This document shows, piece after piece, positions 24,418 through 33,455 of a stretch of DNA of 64,000 nucleotides; position 1 is the stretch's first letter, and every line of letters starts with the position of its first letter. This DNA comes from Acidobacteriota bacterium (GTDB lineage Bacteria > Acidobacteriota > Polarisedimenticolia > J045), in contig JAUZRX010000028.1 of assembly GCA_030949985.1 (NCBI GenBank), positions 62,001-126,000 of the forward strand, written 5' to 3'. Position numbers and translations under genes: made by a program. A model generated the notes under the pieces. That model had not been told where the DNA came from and did not search any database. It worked only from the letters and a program-made list of their open reading frames with translations.

Positions 24418-25871
24418 TCAACGAGACTTCACCCAAGCGCTCGAGGGGGCCGTGGATCGGCCTGATCACGGGAGTCGTCATCGGAGCGTCGCTTGCCGGG
24501 GCTCTTTTCTTCACTCCTCTCGGCAAGTCCTTGACCGGCGCCTCCACCGACCACGCTCACGCCGGCGAAGCCGGCGATGGGCAGCTCTGGACCTGCGGCA
24601 TGCATCCCAACGTCATCCAGGACGAACCGGGAACTTGCCCCATCTGCAGCATGGACCTGGTTCCCCTCAGGCAAGGGAACCCGTCGGCCGGCGGGGCCGC
24701 ACCCGGTTCCGGTGAACGCAAGATCCTCTTCTACCGCAACCCGATGGATCCCACGATCACCTCGCCGGTTCCCGCGAAGGACTCGATGGGCATGGACTAC
24801 GTTCCGGTCTACGAGGACGAAGTCGACCAGGCCGGCGGAGATGGCGCCACCGTCCACATCGACCCCTCGGTGCAGCAGAACATGAACGTCATCATCGAAC
24901 CCGTCCGGCGCCGCGATCTCCGCCGTCCGATTCGCACGGTCGGCTACCTGGACTACGACCAGGAGAATATGGTCTCGGTCACGACCAAGTACGAGGGCTT
25001 CGTCGAGCGCACCTGGGTCAACTACATCGGCCAGGAGGTCAAGAAGGGCGAGCCCCTCTTCGAGGTCTATTCCCCCGAGCTCGTGCAGACCGAGGAAGAG
25101 CTTCTCTCGGCTCTCGACTACGCCCGGCGCATGAAGCGCACCTCGGCCACGGCGGCGGCCCGCGCCCGGGCCCTGGTAGAAGCCGCCCGCCGACGCCTGC
25201 GCTTGTGGGACATCACCCCCGCACAGATCGCCGAGCTGGAGCAGACCGGCAAGGTCTTCAGAACCCTCAAGGTCGTCGCCCCGGCCGGCGGCATCGTCAT
25301 GCGCCGCATGCCCGGACTCGAAGGCATGGCCATTCGACCGGGCATGGAATTGATGCATATCGCCGACCTCACCTCCCTGTGGCTGAACGTGGAGGTCTTC
25401 GAGAGCCAGCTCCCCTGGATCGACATCGACCAGCGCGCTTCGATCGTTTTGAACTATTTCCCCGGCGAGCAGTTCGAGGGAAAGGTGCGCTTCATCGAAC
25501 CCTCCGTCACCGAGCGCACCCGCACGGTCACCCTGACGCTCCAGGTGCCCAATATCGCCTCCAAGCTGCGTGTCGGCATGTACGCCACGGTACACTTCCA
25601 GCCCATCGTGGCCCGCAACGCCATCGCCGTCCCGTCGCACGCCGTGATCCGCACCGGAACCCGCAACATCATCGTGGTCTCCCTCGGCGAGGGCCGTTTC
25701 GCTCCCCGTGAAGTCGAACTCGGCGCCGAGGGTGAAGGCTGGGTCCAGGTGGTCTCGGGCCTGACCGACATGGACCGGATCGTGACCTCTTCGCAGTTCC
25801 TGATCGATTCCGAATCCAGTCTCCAGGAGGCGATTCAGAAGCTTATTGCCGCACGCAAGTCGGGAAAGTGA
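24414..25871 (+). CDS. cusB: CusB-like membrane-fusion protein with heavy-metal-binding domains
   Basis: This 485-residue periplasmic adaptor has an N-terminal membrane anchor (residues about 15-33). Two heavy-metal-binding motifs follow: WTCGMHPNV with CPICSMDLVPL, and YRNPMDPTI with DSMGMDYVPV. The adaptor core then has the barrel-sandwich hybrid split by a helical hairpin and the RTVGYLDYD entry strand typical of CusB/SilB. Methionine and cysteine ligands at the N-terminus suggest Cu(I)/Ag(I). It overlaps cusC by four bases and precedes cusA by 7. Confidence 0.9.
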   Translation: MINETSPKRSRGPWIGLITGVVIGASLAGALFFTPLGKSLTGASTDHAHAGEAGDGQLWTCGMHPNVIQDEPGTCPICSMDLVPLRQGNPSAGGAAPGSGERKILFYRNPMDPTITSPVPAKDSMGMDYVPVYEDEVDQAGGDGATVHIDPSVQQNMNVIIEPVRRRDLRRPIRTVGYLDYDQENMVSVTTKYEGFVERTWVNYIGQEVKKGEPLFEVYSPELVQTEEELLSALDYARRMKRTSATAAARARALVEAARRRLRLWDITPAQIAELEQTGKVFRTLKVVAPAGGIVMRRMPGLEGMAIRPGMELMHIADLTSLWLNVEVFESQLPWIDIDQRASIVLNYFPGEQFEGKVRFIEPSVTERTRTVTLTLQVPNIASKLRVGMYATVHFQPIVARNAIAVPSHAVIRTGTRNIIVVSLGEGRFAPREVELGAEGEGWVQVVSGLTDMDRIVTSSQFLIDSESSLQEAIQKLIAARKSGK

Positions 25872-25878
25872 GGCGGTC

Positions 25879-28800
25879 ATGCTCAACAAAATCATCGAAT
25901 GGTCACTGCGCAACCAGTTTTTCGTCGTCGTCGCGGTGATCTTTGCCATCGTCGCCGGATTCTGGGCCATCAACTCGATCCGCCTCGATGCGATTCCCGA
26001 CCTCTCCGACGTGCAGGTCATTATCTACACCCAGTACCCGGGACAAGCCCCCCAAGTGGTCGAGGACCAGATCACCTACCCACTGACCTCGAAGATGCTC
26101 GCAGTGCCCTACGCCAAAGTCGTGCGTGGCTACTCGTTCTTCGGTTTCAGCTTCGTCTACGTGATCTTCGAGGACGGTACCGACCTCTACTGGGCGCGCT
26201 CGCGGGTTCTCGAGTACCTTTCCGGACTGTCCAGCCAGTTACCGGCGGGAGTGACGCCCGAGCTCGGCCCCGACGCCACCGGCGTCGGCTGGGCCTTCAT
26301 GTACGTCCTCAATTCCGACCAGCACTCCCTGGCCGACCTGCGCAGTATGCAGGACTGGTACTTGAAATATGGGCTGATGTCCGTGGAAGGTGTTTCCGAG
26401 GTGGCCTCCATCGGCGGCTTCGTACGCCAGTACCAGGTCGAGATCGATCCCGTCAAACTGCGCGCATATGACATTCGCCTGCAGAAAGTGATCCAAGCCA
26501 TCAAGCGCTCGAACAACGACGTGGGGGGACGTCTGATCGAGATCGCCGAACGCGAATACATGGTGCGCGGCCTGGGATACATCCAGGGAATCCGCGATCT
26601 CGAACGCATCCCCCTGGGTGTCGGCCCGGGAGGGACACCGATCCTGCTGCGCGATCTGGCCCACGTGACGATCGGGCCGGAAATCCGCCGTGGGCTGGCC
26701 GAATGGAACGGCGAGGGAGAGACCGTCGGCGGTATCATTATCGTCCGCAGCGGAGCCGACACGCTCTCGACGATCGACCGTGTCAAAGAGCGGCTGGCGG
26801 AACTCAAGCAAGGTCTCCCCGAGGGCGTGGAAATTTCCGTAGCCTACGATCGCACCGGGCTGATCCACCACTCGCTGAAAACTTTGACATCCACGCTCAT
26901 CGAAGAATCCATCATCGTCGCACTCGTGTGCATTCTCTTTCTCTTTCACATCCGGTCGGCATTCGTCGCCATCATATCGATTCCGATCTCTTTGCTGCTG
27001 GCGTTCATCGTCATGCGCCTGCAAGGCCTCGGCGCCAATATCATGTCCCTCGGAGGCATCGCGATTTCCATCGGAGTTCTCGTGGACGCCTCGATCATCA
27101 TGGTCGAGAACGCTCACAAGCACTACGAGGAATGGCGGGGTAAACGCAGCCATTTCGAGATCATCCTCCGCTCCGCCCAGGAGGTGGGACCGACCCTCTT
27201 CTTCTCGCTGCTGGTGATCACGGTCTCCTTCCTGCCGGTCTTCACCCTGCAAGCCCAGGAAGGACGCCTCTTCAAGCCCCTGGCCTTCACCAAGACCTAC
27301 GCCATGGCGATGTCCTCCATCGTCGCCATCACCATCATTCCCATCCTCATGTACTGGTTCGTCCGCGGCAAGATCTTCAGCGAGGAACGGCACCCGGTTT
27401 CCCGTGTTCTGCGGTTCATCTACACGCCGGCCCTCAACCTGGCACTCAAGTTCCGCTGGCTGGTGGTCTTTCTCGCCGTCCTGGCGGTCGGCTCCGTCTG
27501 GTACCCGATGCAACGCATGGGATCCGAGTTCATGCCTCCCCTGTGGGAGGGCGACCTGCTCTACATGCCCACGACTTTCCCCGGGCTGTCGATCACCAAG
27601 GCCAAGGAAATCCTCCAGCAAACGGACCGCATCATTCGCACTTTTCCGGAAGTCGATTCGGTGCTGGGCAAGATCGGCCGCGCTGAAACCGCGACCGACC
27701 CGGCCCCCCTGTCGATGATCGAGACGACGATCCGCCTCAAACCCCGGTCGGAATGGCGGCCGGGCATGACGAAGGAGAAGCTCGTCGAGGAGATGGATCG
27801 AGCGATCCAGTTTCCAGGGCTGACCAACGCTTGGACGATGCCGATCAAGACCCGCATCGACATGCTGTCCACCGGCATCAAAACGCCGATCGGTATCAAG
27901 ATCGCCGGCCCCGACCTCCTGACACTCGAGAAGATCGGCCAGCAGGTGGAGGCTGCGGTGCAGGATCTTCCGGGCACCCTTTCCGCTTATGCCGAACGGG
28001 TCATGGGAGGCAGCTACATCGACTTCGACATCGACCGCGAAGCCGCCGCCCGCTTCGGCCTGACCGTCGGTGACATCCAGGACGTGATTCGCTCCGCCGT
28101 CGGCGGTATGAACGTGGCCTGGACGATCGAGGGACTCGAGCGCTACCCGATCAACGTGCGCTATCCCCGGGAACTGCGAAACGATCTGACCAACCTGCGG
28201 GAGATCCTGGTCGCGACTCCCACCGGGGCGCAGGTGCCGATCTCACAACTCGCCACCATCTGGGTTCGGCAAGGTCCCCCCAGCATCAAGTCGGAGAACG
28301 CTCGCCCCAACGCCTGGGTCTACGTGGATCTTCGCGGGATCGATGTCGGAACGTGGGTGCAGCGGGCCAAGCAGGCGGTCGAGGAAAACGTCGATCTGCC
28401 TACCGGCTACACGATCTTCTGGTCGGGACAATACGAATACATGGAGCGGGCCAAAAAGCGCCTGGTCGTCATCGTCCCCATCACGCTCCTCCTGATCTTC
28501 ATCATTCTCTACTTCAACACCAACTCGTTGATCAAGACCGGCATCGTTTTGCTCGCAGTGCCGTTCTCCATCGTCGGTGCGGTGTGGCTGCTCTACTTCC
28601 TGGGCTACAACTGGTCGATCGCCGTCTGGGTCGGCATGATCGCACTGGCGGGTCTCGACGCGGAAACCGGCGTGGTGATGCTGCTCTACCTGGACATCGC
28701 GTGGGAGCGATGGAAGGCCCGCGGGGAGATGAACACGCGCGCCGACCTGGTGGCCGCGGTCGATCACGGAGCGGTCCAGCGCATCCGCCCCAAGATGATG

Positions 28801-29007
28801 ACCGTCGCTGCGACGCTCTTCTCTCTGGTACCGATTCTCTGGGCGACGGGAAGCGGCGCGGATGTCATGCGTCGTATCGCCGCGCCCATGATCGGCGGCG
28901 TCGTCACCTCTTTCGTCGGCGAGTTGATCGTCTATCCGGCTGTTTTCTTCATCTGGCGATCGATGGGCCTCGGCTCGATCCGCAAATCGGTTTCTCCTGA
29001 CCACTGA
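25879..29007 (+). CDS. cusA: CusA-like heavy-metal RND transporter
   Basis: This 1042-residue inner-membrane pump drives proton-coupled metal efflux. The twelve-helix RND layout is clear: a first helix after the ATG, large periplasmic loops, and a fourth-helix motif GVLVDASIIMVENAHKH with the proton-relay acidic residues. The segment NAWTMPIKTRIDMLSTG in the second half is characteristic of the Cu/Ag (HME) branch rather than CzcA. Length matches the family. An ATG 33 bases upstream is less likely because it lies inside cusB and has no ribosome-binding site. Confidence 0.93.
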   Translation: MLNKIIEWSLRNQFFVVVAVIFAIVAGFWAINSIRLDAIPDLSDVQVIIYTQYPGQAPQVVEDQITYPLTSKMLAVPYAKVVRGYSFFGFSFVYVIFEDGTDLYWARSRVLEYLSGLSSQLPAGVTPELGPDATGVGWAFMYVLNSDQHSLADLRSMQDWYLKYGLMSVEGVSEVASIGGFVRQYQVEIDPVKLRAYDIRLQKVIQAIKRSNNDVGGRLIEIAEREYMVRGLGYIQGIRDLERIPLGVGPGGTPILLRDLAHVTIGPEIRRGLAEWNGEGETVGGIIIVRSGADTLSTIDRVKERLAELKQGLPEGVEISVAYDRTGLIHHSLKTLTSTLIEESIIVALVCILFLFHIRSAFVAIISIPISLLLAFIVMRLQGLGANIMSLGGIAISIGVLVDASIIMVENAHKHYEEWRGKRSHFEIILRSAQEVGPTLFFSLLVITVSFLPVFTLQAQEGRLFKPLAFTKTYAMAMSSIVAITIIPILMYWFVRGKIFSEERHPVSRVLRFIYTPALNLALKFRWLVVFLAVLAVGSVWYPMQRMGSEFMPPLWEGDLLYMPTTFPGLSITKAKEILQQTDRIIRTFPEVDSVLGKIGRAETATDPAPLSMIETTIRLKPRSEWRPGMTKEKLVEEMDRAIQFPGLTNAWTMPIKTRIDMLSTGIKTPIGIKIAGPDLLTLEKIGQQVEAAVQDLPGTLSAYAERVMGGSYIDFDIDREAAARFGLTVGDIQDVIRSAVGGMNVAWTIEGLERYPINVRYPRELRNDLTNLREILVATPTGAQVPISQLATIWVRQGPPSIKSENARPNAWVYVDLRGIDVGTWVQRAKQAVEENVDLPTGYTIFWSGQYEYMERAKKRLVVIVPITLLLIFIILYFNTNSLIKTGIVLLAVPFSIVGAVWLLYFLGYNWSIAVWVGMIALAGLDAETGVVMLLYLDIAWERWKARGEMNTRADLVAAVDHGAVQRIRPKMMTVAATLFSLVPILWATGSGADVMRRIAAPMIGGVVTSFVGELIVYPAVFFIWRSMGLGSIRKSVSPDH

Positions 29008-29044
29008 ATCACAACGGCGGCCCCGCGCCGCCCGGAGGCACAAC

Positions 29045-29572
29045 ATGAAAACCAAAGTCGCCCTGATCACGATCCTGGTTCTGACCCTGCTCCCCGCCGC
29101 CTGGGCTCACGGAGACAAGCACGGCGAGCACCACAAGATGAAGAAAACGGCCTTTTCCGAGTTCATCGAGCACTACGAGGCGATCCGCCTGTCCTTGCTC
29201 TCGGACTCCCTGGACGGCATTGGAGAGCACGCTCGGGCGATCAGCAAGCGCGCACGGCGCCTGGCCAGCGCCTTCGACGCCGAGACGGCCGGCGTGGCCG
29301 ACGACAAGAGCGCCGCGATCAAGGCGCTGCTGCCGAAGCTCCGCGAGCAGGCCGATGCCCTGGCCGGGTCGAAGGATCTCCGCTCGGCGCGCGATGCGTT
29401 CGCCCCACTCTCCGAATCGTTGGTCAGCTACCGCGATGCCGCGACGGGTGACAAGCCGGCCGTGGCCTTCTGCCCGATGGCCAAGCGTTCCTGGCTGCAG
29501 CCCAAGGGCCAGATCGGCAATCCTTACGGCGGCACGAAAATGCCCCGTTGCGGACAGTTCGTCAAGAACTGA
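29045..29572 (+). CDS. Periplasmic DUF3347 protein, probable copper-binding accessory
   Basis: This 175-residue exported protein has a signal peptide, a short His-rich stretch after cleavage (HGDKHGEHHK), a helical middle and a C-terminal FCPMA...NPYGG...MPRCG signature of DUF3347. Proteins of this family sit beside CusABC or copper-resistance genes and may act like CusF in handing metal to the pump. It starts 37 bases after cusA with a GGAGG site. A strong hairpin follows its stop codon. Confidence 0.8.
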   Translation: MKTKVALITILVLTLLPAAWAHGDKHGEHHKMKKTAFSEFIEHYEAIRLSLLSDSLDGIGEHARAISKRARRLASAFDAETAGVADDKSAAIKALLPKLREQADALAGSKDLRSARDAFAPLSESLVSYRDAATGDKPAVAFCPMAKRSWLQPKGQIGNPYGGTKMPRCGQFVKN

Positions 29573-29582
29573 AACGTCGCGC

Positions 29583-29614
29583 GGGGGAGGGGTCCTGCAC
29601 AGGACTCCTCCCCC
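29583..29614 (+). terminator. Strong hairpin after the DUF3347 gene
   Basis: A 14-base-pair stem (GGGGGAGGGGTCCT paired with AGGACTCCTCCCCC, one G-T wobble) closes a 4-base loop. It begins 11 bases after the stop codon. No T-run follows, so it may be a partial terminator or an RNA-stabilising hairpin that lowers expression of the downstream DUF2231 gene. Confidence 0.6.
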
Positions 29615-29635
29615 GATCCACCGGAGGGCGTCGCC

Positions 29636-30724
29636 ATGGAATGGCTCGAATCCGTTTCGTCTCTGCCCAACTTGCACCCCGCACTGGTGCACTTCCCGAT
29701 TGTCCTGCTGGTGTTGGCAGCCGGCCTGGACGCGGGCTCGGTCCTCGTCCGCCGCTGGGCTTCCTGGAACTCCCTCGCTTCGGCCGCCTACCTGCTCGGG
29801 GCAGTGAGCGCATGGGCGACATTCTTCTCCGGCGATCACGCCGCCGACGAACTCGGCATGGTTCCCGCCGCGGCCCAAGCGGCCCTGGCCCGTCATGCCG
29901 ACCTGGCGTGGTGGCTGGTGGCCCTCTCCACGGTCGTGGCCCTGGCCAAGGCGGCCCAACTCAGTGGGATCGCCGCCATGGCCGTCACCCGCCGCCCGGC
30001 CTTCAAGGCGGCCTCCTGCGTCCTGGGACTCGGCGCCGTCGCCATGGTCGGCTTGACGGCCGATCGGGGCGGGGCCCTGGTCTACCGACACGGCCTGGCC
30101 GTATCTCTCTCGCAAGGCCCGGAACGCGCTGCTTCCGCAGGCGCCACCCCGCCCGAAACCACCGAGTCTCCCGTCACCATCGACGAGGACGGAACTCTCG
30201 AATGGGTCCCGGGCGCCGGATCCTCCCTCGGGGGTGCCCTCGAGTGGGCCGACCCGGCCATGGCCTCCAAGGCCCGAGTCGTGGCCGGTGATCGGCGGCC
30301 GGGCGCGCTGCTCGAGGTGCACGGACGCGCCGTTTTGCTCTTCTCGCCGGACTATGGCGATCTGCAGGCCGAGTGGCGTGTCGATCTTTCGGAGTTCGAG
30401 GGACAGGTCGCCGTTGTGCACCACTTCGTCGACACGGACTCTTTCGCCTCCTTCACCCTCGATACCCGCAGCGGCAAGGCGCGGCTCGAACAGGTCGAGG
30501 CCGGCAAGGTCGCCGTTCTCGACGAGCAGGCCTTCACGCCGCAGGAGGACGACGCCGCCTCGACCCTGGCCGTTTCCAGCGTGGGCTCCCACCGCAAAGG
30601 CTTCGTCAACGGCGACCTGGTCGTCCATGGTCATGCGGCCGCCCGTTCCCCGGGACCGGCAGGCCTGCTGCTCGACGGCGAAGGCAGGGTCCGCATTCTG
30701 GAAGCGGCTATGTTTCCCCTTTGA
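29636..30724 (+). CDS. DUF2231 membrane protein with extra C-terminal domain
   Basis: This 362-residue protein has an N-terminal DUF2231 domain of four membrane helices with the diagnostic NLHPALVHFPIVLLVLAAG, a second helix ending in ATFFSGDHAADE, and HADLAWWLVALS. A soluble C-terminal domain (about 170-362) resembles a beta-rich lectin/laminin-G-like fold and is probably periplasmic. Its function is unknown; DUF2231 proteins are often associated with metal or redox operons. It ends 17 bases inside the oppositely oriented tag gene. Confidence 0.75.
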   Translation: MEWLESVSSLPNLHPALVHFPIVLLVLAAGLDAGSVLVRRWASWNSLASAAYLLGAVSAWATFFSGDHAADELGMVPAAAQAALARHADLAWWLVALSTVVALAKAAQLSGIAAMAVTRRPAFKAASCVLGLGAVAMVGLTADRGGALVYRHGLAVSLSQGPERAASAGATPPETTESPVTIDEDGTLEWVPGAGSSLGGALEWADPAMASKARVVAGDRRPGALLEVHGRAVLLFSPDYGDLQAEWRVDLSEFEGQVAVVHHFVDTDSFASFTLDTRSGKARLEQVEAGKVAVLDEQAFTPQEDDAASTLAVSSVGSHRKGFVNGDLVVHGHAAARSPGPAGLLLDGEGRVRILEAAMFPL

Positions 30725-31304
30725 GCTGCCGGTAGCGGAAACAACTCACCAGGTGGTCGTTGACCATGCCGGTGGCCTGCATGTGGGCATAGACGATGGT
30801 CGGACCGACAAAGCGGAAGCCACGCCGTTTGAGATCGCGGCTGATCGTCTCCGACAGCGGCGTCGAAGCCGGTAACTCCGAGACGTTCCGCCAGCGATTC
30901 TGAAGCGGTCTCCCATCGACGAAGGACCAGATATACGCGTCGAAGCTGCCCCACTCTTCCTGCACCTTCAGGAAGGCCCGTGCGTTGGAGATGCTGGCCT
31001 CGATCTTCAGGCGATTGCGAATGATCCCGGTATCCGCAAGGAGGCGTCGCACGCTGGAGGCTCCGAAGCGGGCCACCTTCCGGGGGTCGAACCCCCTGTA
31101 GGCCCGCCGGTAGCCCTCACGGCGCTTGAGGATCGTCAGCCAGCTCAGGCCCGCCTGGGCCCCCTCGAGGACGAGAAATTCGAAGAGCTTGCGGTCGTCG
31201 TGTACCGGCACGCCCCACTCCCGGTCGTGGTAGGCCACGTAGACCGGATCCCGACCGCACCAGGGGCACCGTGGCGTCTCGCCGGACCGGGCCTCGTCAC
31301 TCAT
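30708..31304 (-). CDS. tag: DNA-3-methyladenine glycosylase I
   Basis: This 198-residue enzyme removes 3-methyladenine from DNA in base-excision repair. Tag-family markers are RCPWCG and YHDREWGVP near the N-terminus, FEFLVLEGAQAGLSW, FDPRKVA and the C-terminal VNDHLVSC with the zinc-binding His and Cys. The ATG at 31304 has a GAGGAGG site; the frame extends 25 codons further without a better start. It overlaps the end of the DUF2231 gene tail to tail. Confidence 0.93.
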   Translation of the reverse strand: MSDEARSGETPRCPWCGRDPVYVAYHDREWGVPVHDDRKLFEFLVLEGAQAGLSWLTILKRREGYRRAYRGFDPRKVARFGASSVRRLLADTGIIRNRLKIEASISNARAFLKVQEEWGSFDAYIWSFVDGRPLQNRWRNVSELPASTPLSETISRDLKRRGFRFVGPTIVYAHMQATGMVNDHLVSCFRYRQLKGET

Positions 31305-31648
31305 GGAATCCTCCTCGGGCGAGCATACTACCGCGGTCGGGCAGGTCGGCCGGCCGTAACCCCCACGCGCGACAAACAAAATTTCCCGGGCGATTCTTCA
31401 AAAAGAAACCGTCTTGAAGGCGCCAATAAGCCCGCAGCATCCCACGCGGTGTTCCGCCGGAATTATTGACTGCCGCGCCAAATGGTCAACGCGCTGCGGG
31501 AGTTCCTCGGCCTGCGAGCCCTTGACTTGGAGTCCAGTGCCACCAGAATTGCCTGCGAGACTCGAACCGATTGTGAAATGCATGCAGCAGCAGTCACTGT
31601 CAGCCTCGCCTTCCCATGCAACCCTCAGGAGCAGAAAGGCCTTCCCCC
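31305..31648. other. Divergent intergenic region between tag and the radical SAM gene
   Basis: This is 344 bases, somewhat more AT-rich than the surroundings. It holds a putative rightward promoter (31522-31549) and, near 31464, a short inverted repeat TTGAC/GTCAA spanning about 24 bases. I see no RNA gene. Confidence 0.5.
31522..31549 (+). promoter_or_regulatory. Putative promoter of the radical SAM gene
   Basis: TTGACT (31522-31527) matches the -35 consensus at 5 of 6 positions, and CAGAAT (31544-31549) matches the -10 consensus at 4 of 6. The spacer is 16 bases. The leader would be about 95 bases. Confidence 0.4.
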
Positions 31649-33385
31649 ATGACGGCAATCACGACGACTGTCACTACGGGCCAAGCGGCGCCCGCCCGAC
31701 ACCCCCGCGGCTCGCGAGCCAGCGTCCTGCTGACCAGCGTTTTCGGCCCCTACGCCCAGGACGACGAATACGGCAGTCGCACCATCAACCCGATGGAGCT
31801 CTACCACAACCAGGTCACCCGGGTGCAGGGAGCCTTCTCCTTGCGCATGTTCCATCGTTCATGGGGCCTGATGCTGATCCAGGCCAACATCGAGGCGCCC
31901 TGCACGCTTCTCGACTTCCCCACGCTGGACCGCTTCATCGAAGAAATCAAGACCCACGACTACGACATCGTCGGCATCGGCGCGATCATCCCCAACGTGG
32001 CCAAGGTGCAGAAGATGTGCGAGCTGGTGCGCATCCACCTGCCCCAGGCGACCATCGTCGTCGGCGGCCATGTCGCCAACATTCCCGACATCGCCGAGCG
32101 CATCGACGCCGATCACATCGTTCGCGGCGAAGGGGTGGCATGGATGCGCCGCTTCCTCGGCGAAGACGACCGCAAGCCCCTCCGGCACCCGCGCATCGTC
32201 TCCGGAATGGGCACCCGGGTGATGGGCGTCCGGCTCAGGGAAAAACCGGGGGACGTGGCCGCCACCGTGATTCCCTCCGTGGGCTGCCCCCTCGGGTGCA
32301 ACTTCTGCGCCACCTCGGCGATGTTCGGCGGCAAGGGCAAGTTCGTCCACTTCTACGAATCCGGCGATGAACTCTTCGAAATCATGCACGCCCTCGAGCA
32401 ATCGATGAAAGTCCGCTCCTTCTTCATGATGGACGAGAATTTTCTTTTCCATCGCAAGCGTGCTCTGCGCCTGCTCGAATTGATGATCAAGCACGACAAG
32501 CCCTGGGCGCTCTACGTGTTCAGCTCAGCCAACGTGCTGCGGAAGTACACCCTCGAGCAACTGGTCCAGCTCGGGATCTCCTGGATCTGGATGGGACTCG
32601 AGGGAAAGGCCGCCAACTATTCCAAGCTCAACGGCATCGACACGCGCGATGTCGTCCGCCAGTTGCAAGCACACGGCATCCGGGTCCTCGGCTCGACGAT
32701 CATCGGTCTCGAGGAGCATCGGCCCGAAACGATGCACGAAGTGATCAGCCACGCGGTCAGCCACGACACGGAGTTCCACCAGTTCATGCTGTACACCCCC
32801 GTACTCGGTACACCGCTGCACGCGGAATTCGAGGCCAAGGACCGCCTGCTGGACTCCAAAGAGTTCCCCGAGTGCGATACCCACGGACAGTACCGCTTCT
32901 CGTTCCGGCATCCCCACTTCCGCAACGGCGAGGAAGGCGACTTCCTGCTGAAAGCGTTCCGGACCGACCTGGAAGTCAATGGACCGAGCATCGTGCGCGT
33001 CGCCCGCACCCTGCTGCAGGGCTGGCAGCGACACAAGAACCATCCCGACCTGCGGGTCCGGCGCCGATTCCTCTGGGAAATCCGGGACCTGGCCACCACC
33101 TACGCCGGAGCCCTGTGGGCCGCGCGTCGCCGCTTCCGCTCGAACCCCACGGTCTCGGAGAAGATTTCACGGGTGCTGCGTGATCTGTACCGGGAATTCG
33201 GGATCAAGTCCCGCCTTGCGGCCCCCCTCCTGGGCCGCTACCTGCAATTCACCATCGGACGGGAAGAGCGCCGACTCGAACGCGGCTGGACCTACGAGCC
33301 GGCCACCTTCCGCGAAACCGAAGCGCTGTTCGTCTCTCCTGCAGGCAAGTCCGACCGGCAGATGATGGCGCCCGCCCACCCCTGA
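31649..33385 (+). CDS. B12-binding-domain radical SAM protein
   Basis: This 578-residue enzyme has an N-terminal cobalamin-binding-like domain (about 40-170, with DIVGIGAIIPNVAKV and IVVGGHVANI) and a radical SAM barrel with the [4Fe-4S] motif GCPLGCNFCATS at about residue 215 (CxxxCxxC). The GLEGKAANYSKLNG segment is typical of this B12-radical-SAM class. The C-terminal 150 residues are helical and basic. Members catalyse methylations or other reactions at unreactive carbons, often in lipid or natural-product pathways. The gene stands alone, so its substrate is unknown. The ATG at 31649 is preceded by AAAGG; an in-frame ATG at 31616 has no ribosome-binding site. Confidence 0.85.
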   Translation: MTAITTTVTTGQAAPARHPRGSRASVLLTSVFGPYAQDDEYGSRTINPMELYHNQVTRVQGAFSLRMFHRSWGLMLIQANIEAPCTLLDFPTLDRFIEEIKTHDYDIVGIGAIIPNVAKVQKMCELVRIHLPQATIVVGGHVANIPDIAERIDADHIVRGEGVAWMRRFLGEDDRKPLRHPRIVSGMGTRVMGVRLREKPGDVAATVIPSVGCPLGCNFCATSAMFGGKGKFVHFYESGDELFEIMHALEQSMKVRSFFMMDENFLFHRKRALRLLELMIKHDKPWALYVFSSANVLRKYTLEQLVQLGISWIWMGLEGKAANYSKLNGIDTRDVVRQLQAHGIRVLGSTIIGLEEHRPETMHEVISHAVSHDTEFHQFMLYTPVLGTPLHAEFEAKDRLLDSKEFPECDTHGQYRFSFRHPHFRNGEEGDFLLKAFRTDLEVNGPSIVRVARTLLQGWQRHKNHPDLRVRRRFLWEIRDLATTYAGALWAARRRFRSNPTVSEKISRVLRDLYREFGIKSRLAAPLLGRYLQFTIGREERRLERGWTYEPATFRETEALFVSPAGKSDRQMMAPAHP

Positions 33386-33455
33386 CCCGGGAGGAGCACA
33401 AACCGTCTTTCCCCGGCATCCGACTCGCGGTATCTTCCCTCCGGGTGGAGGCAAG

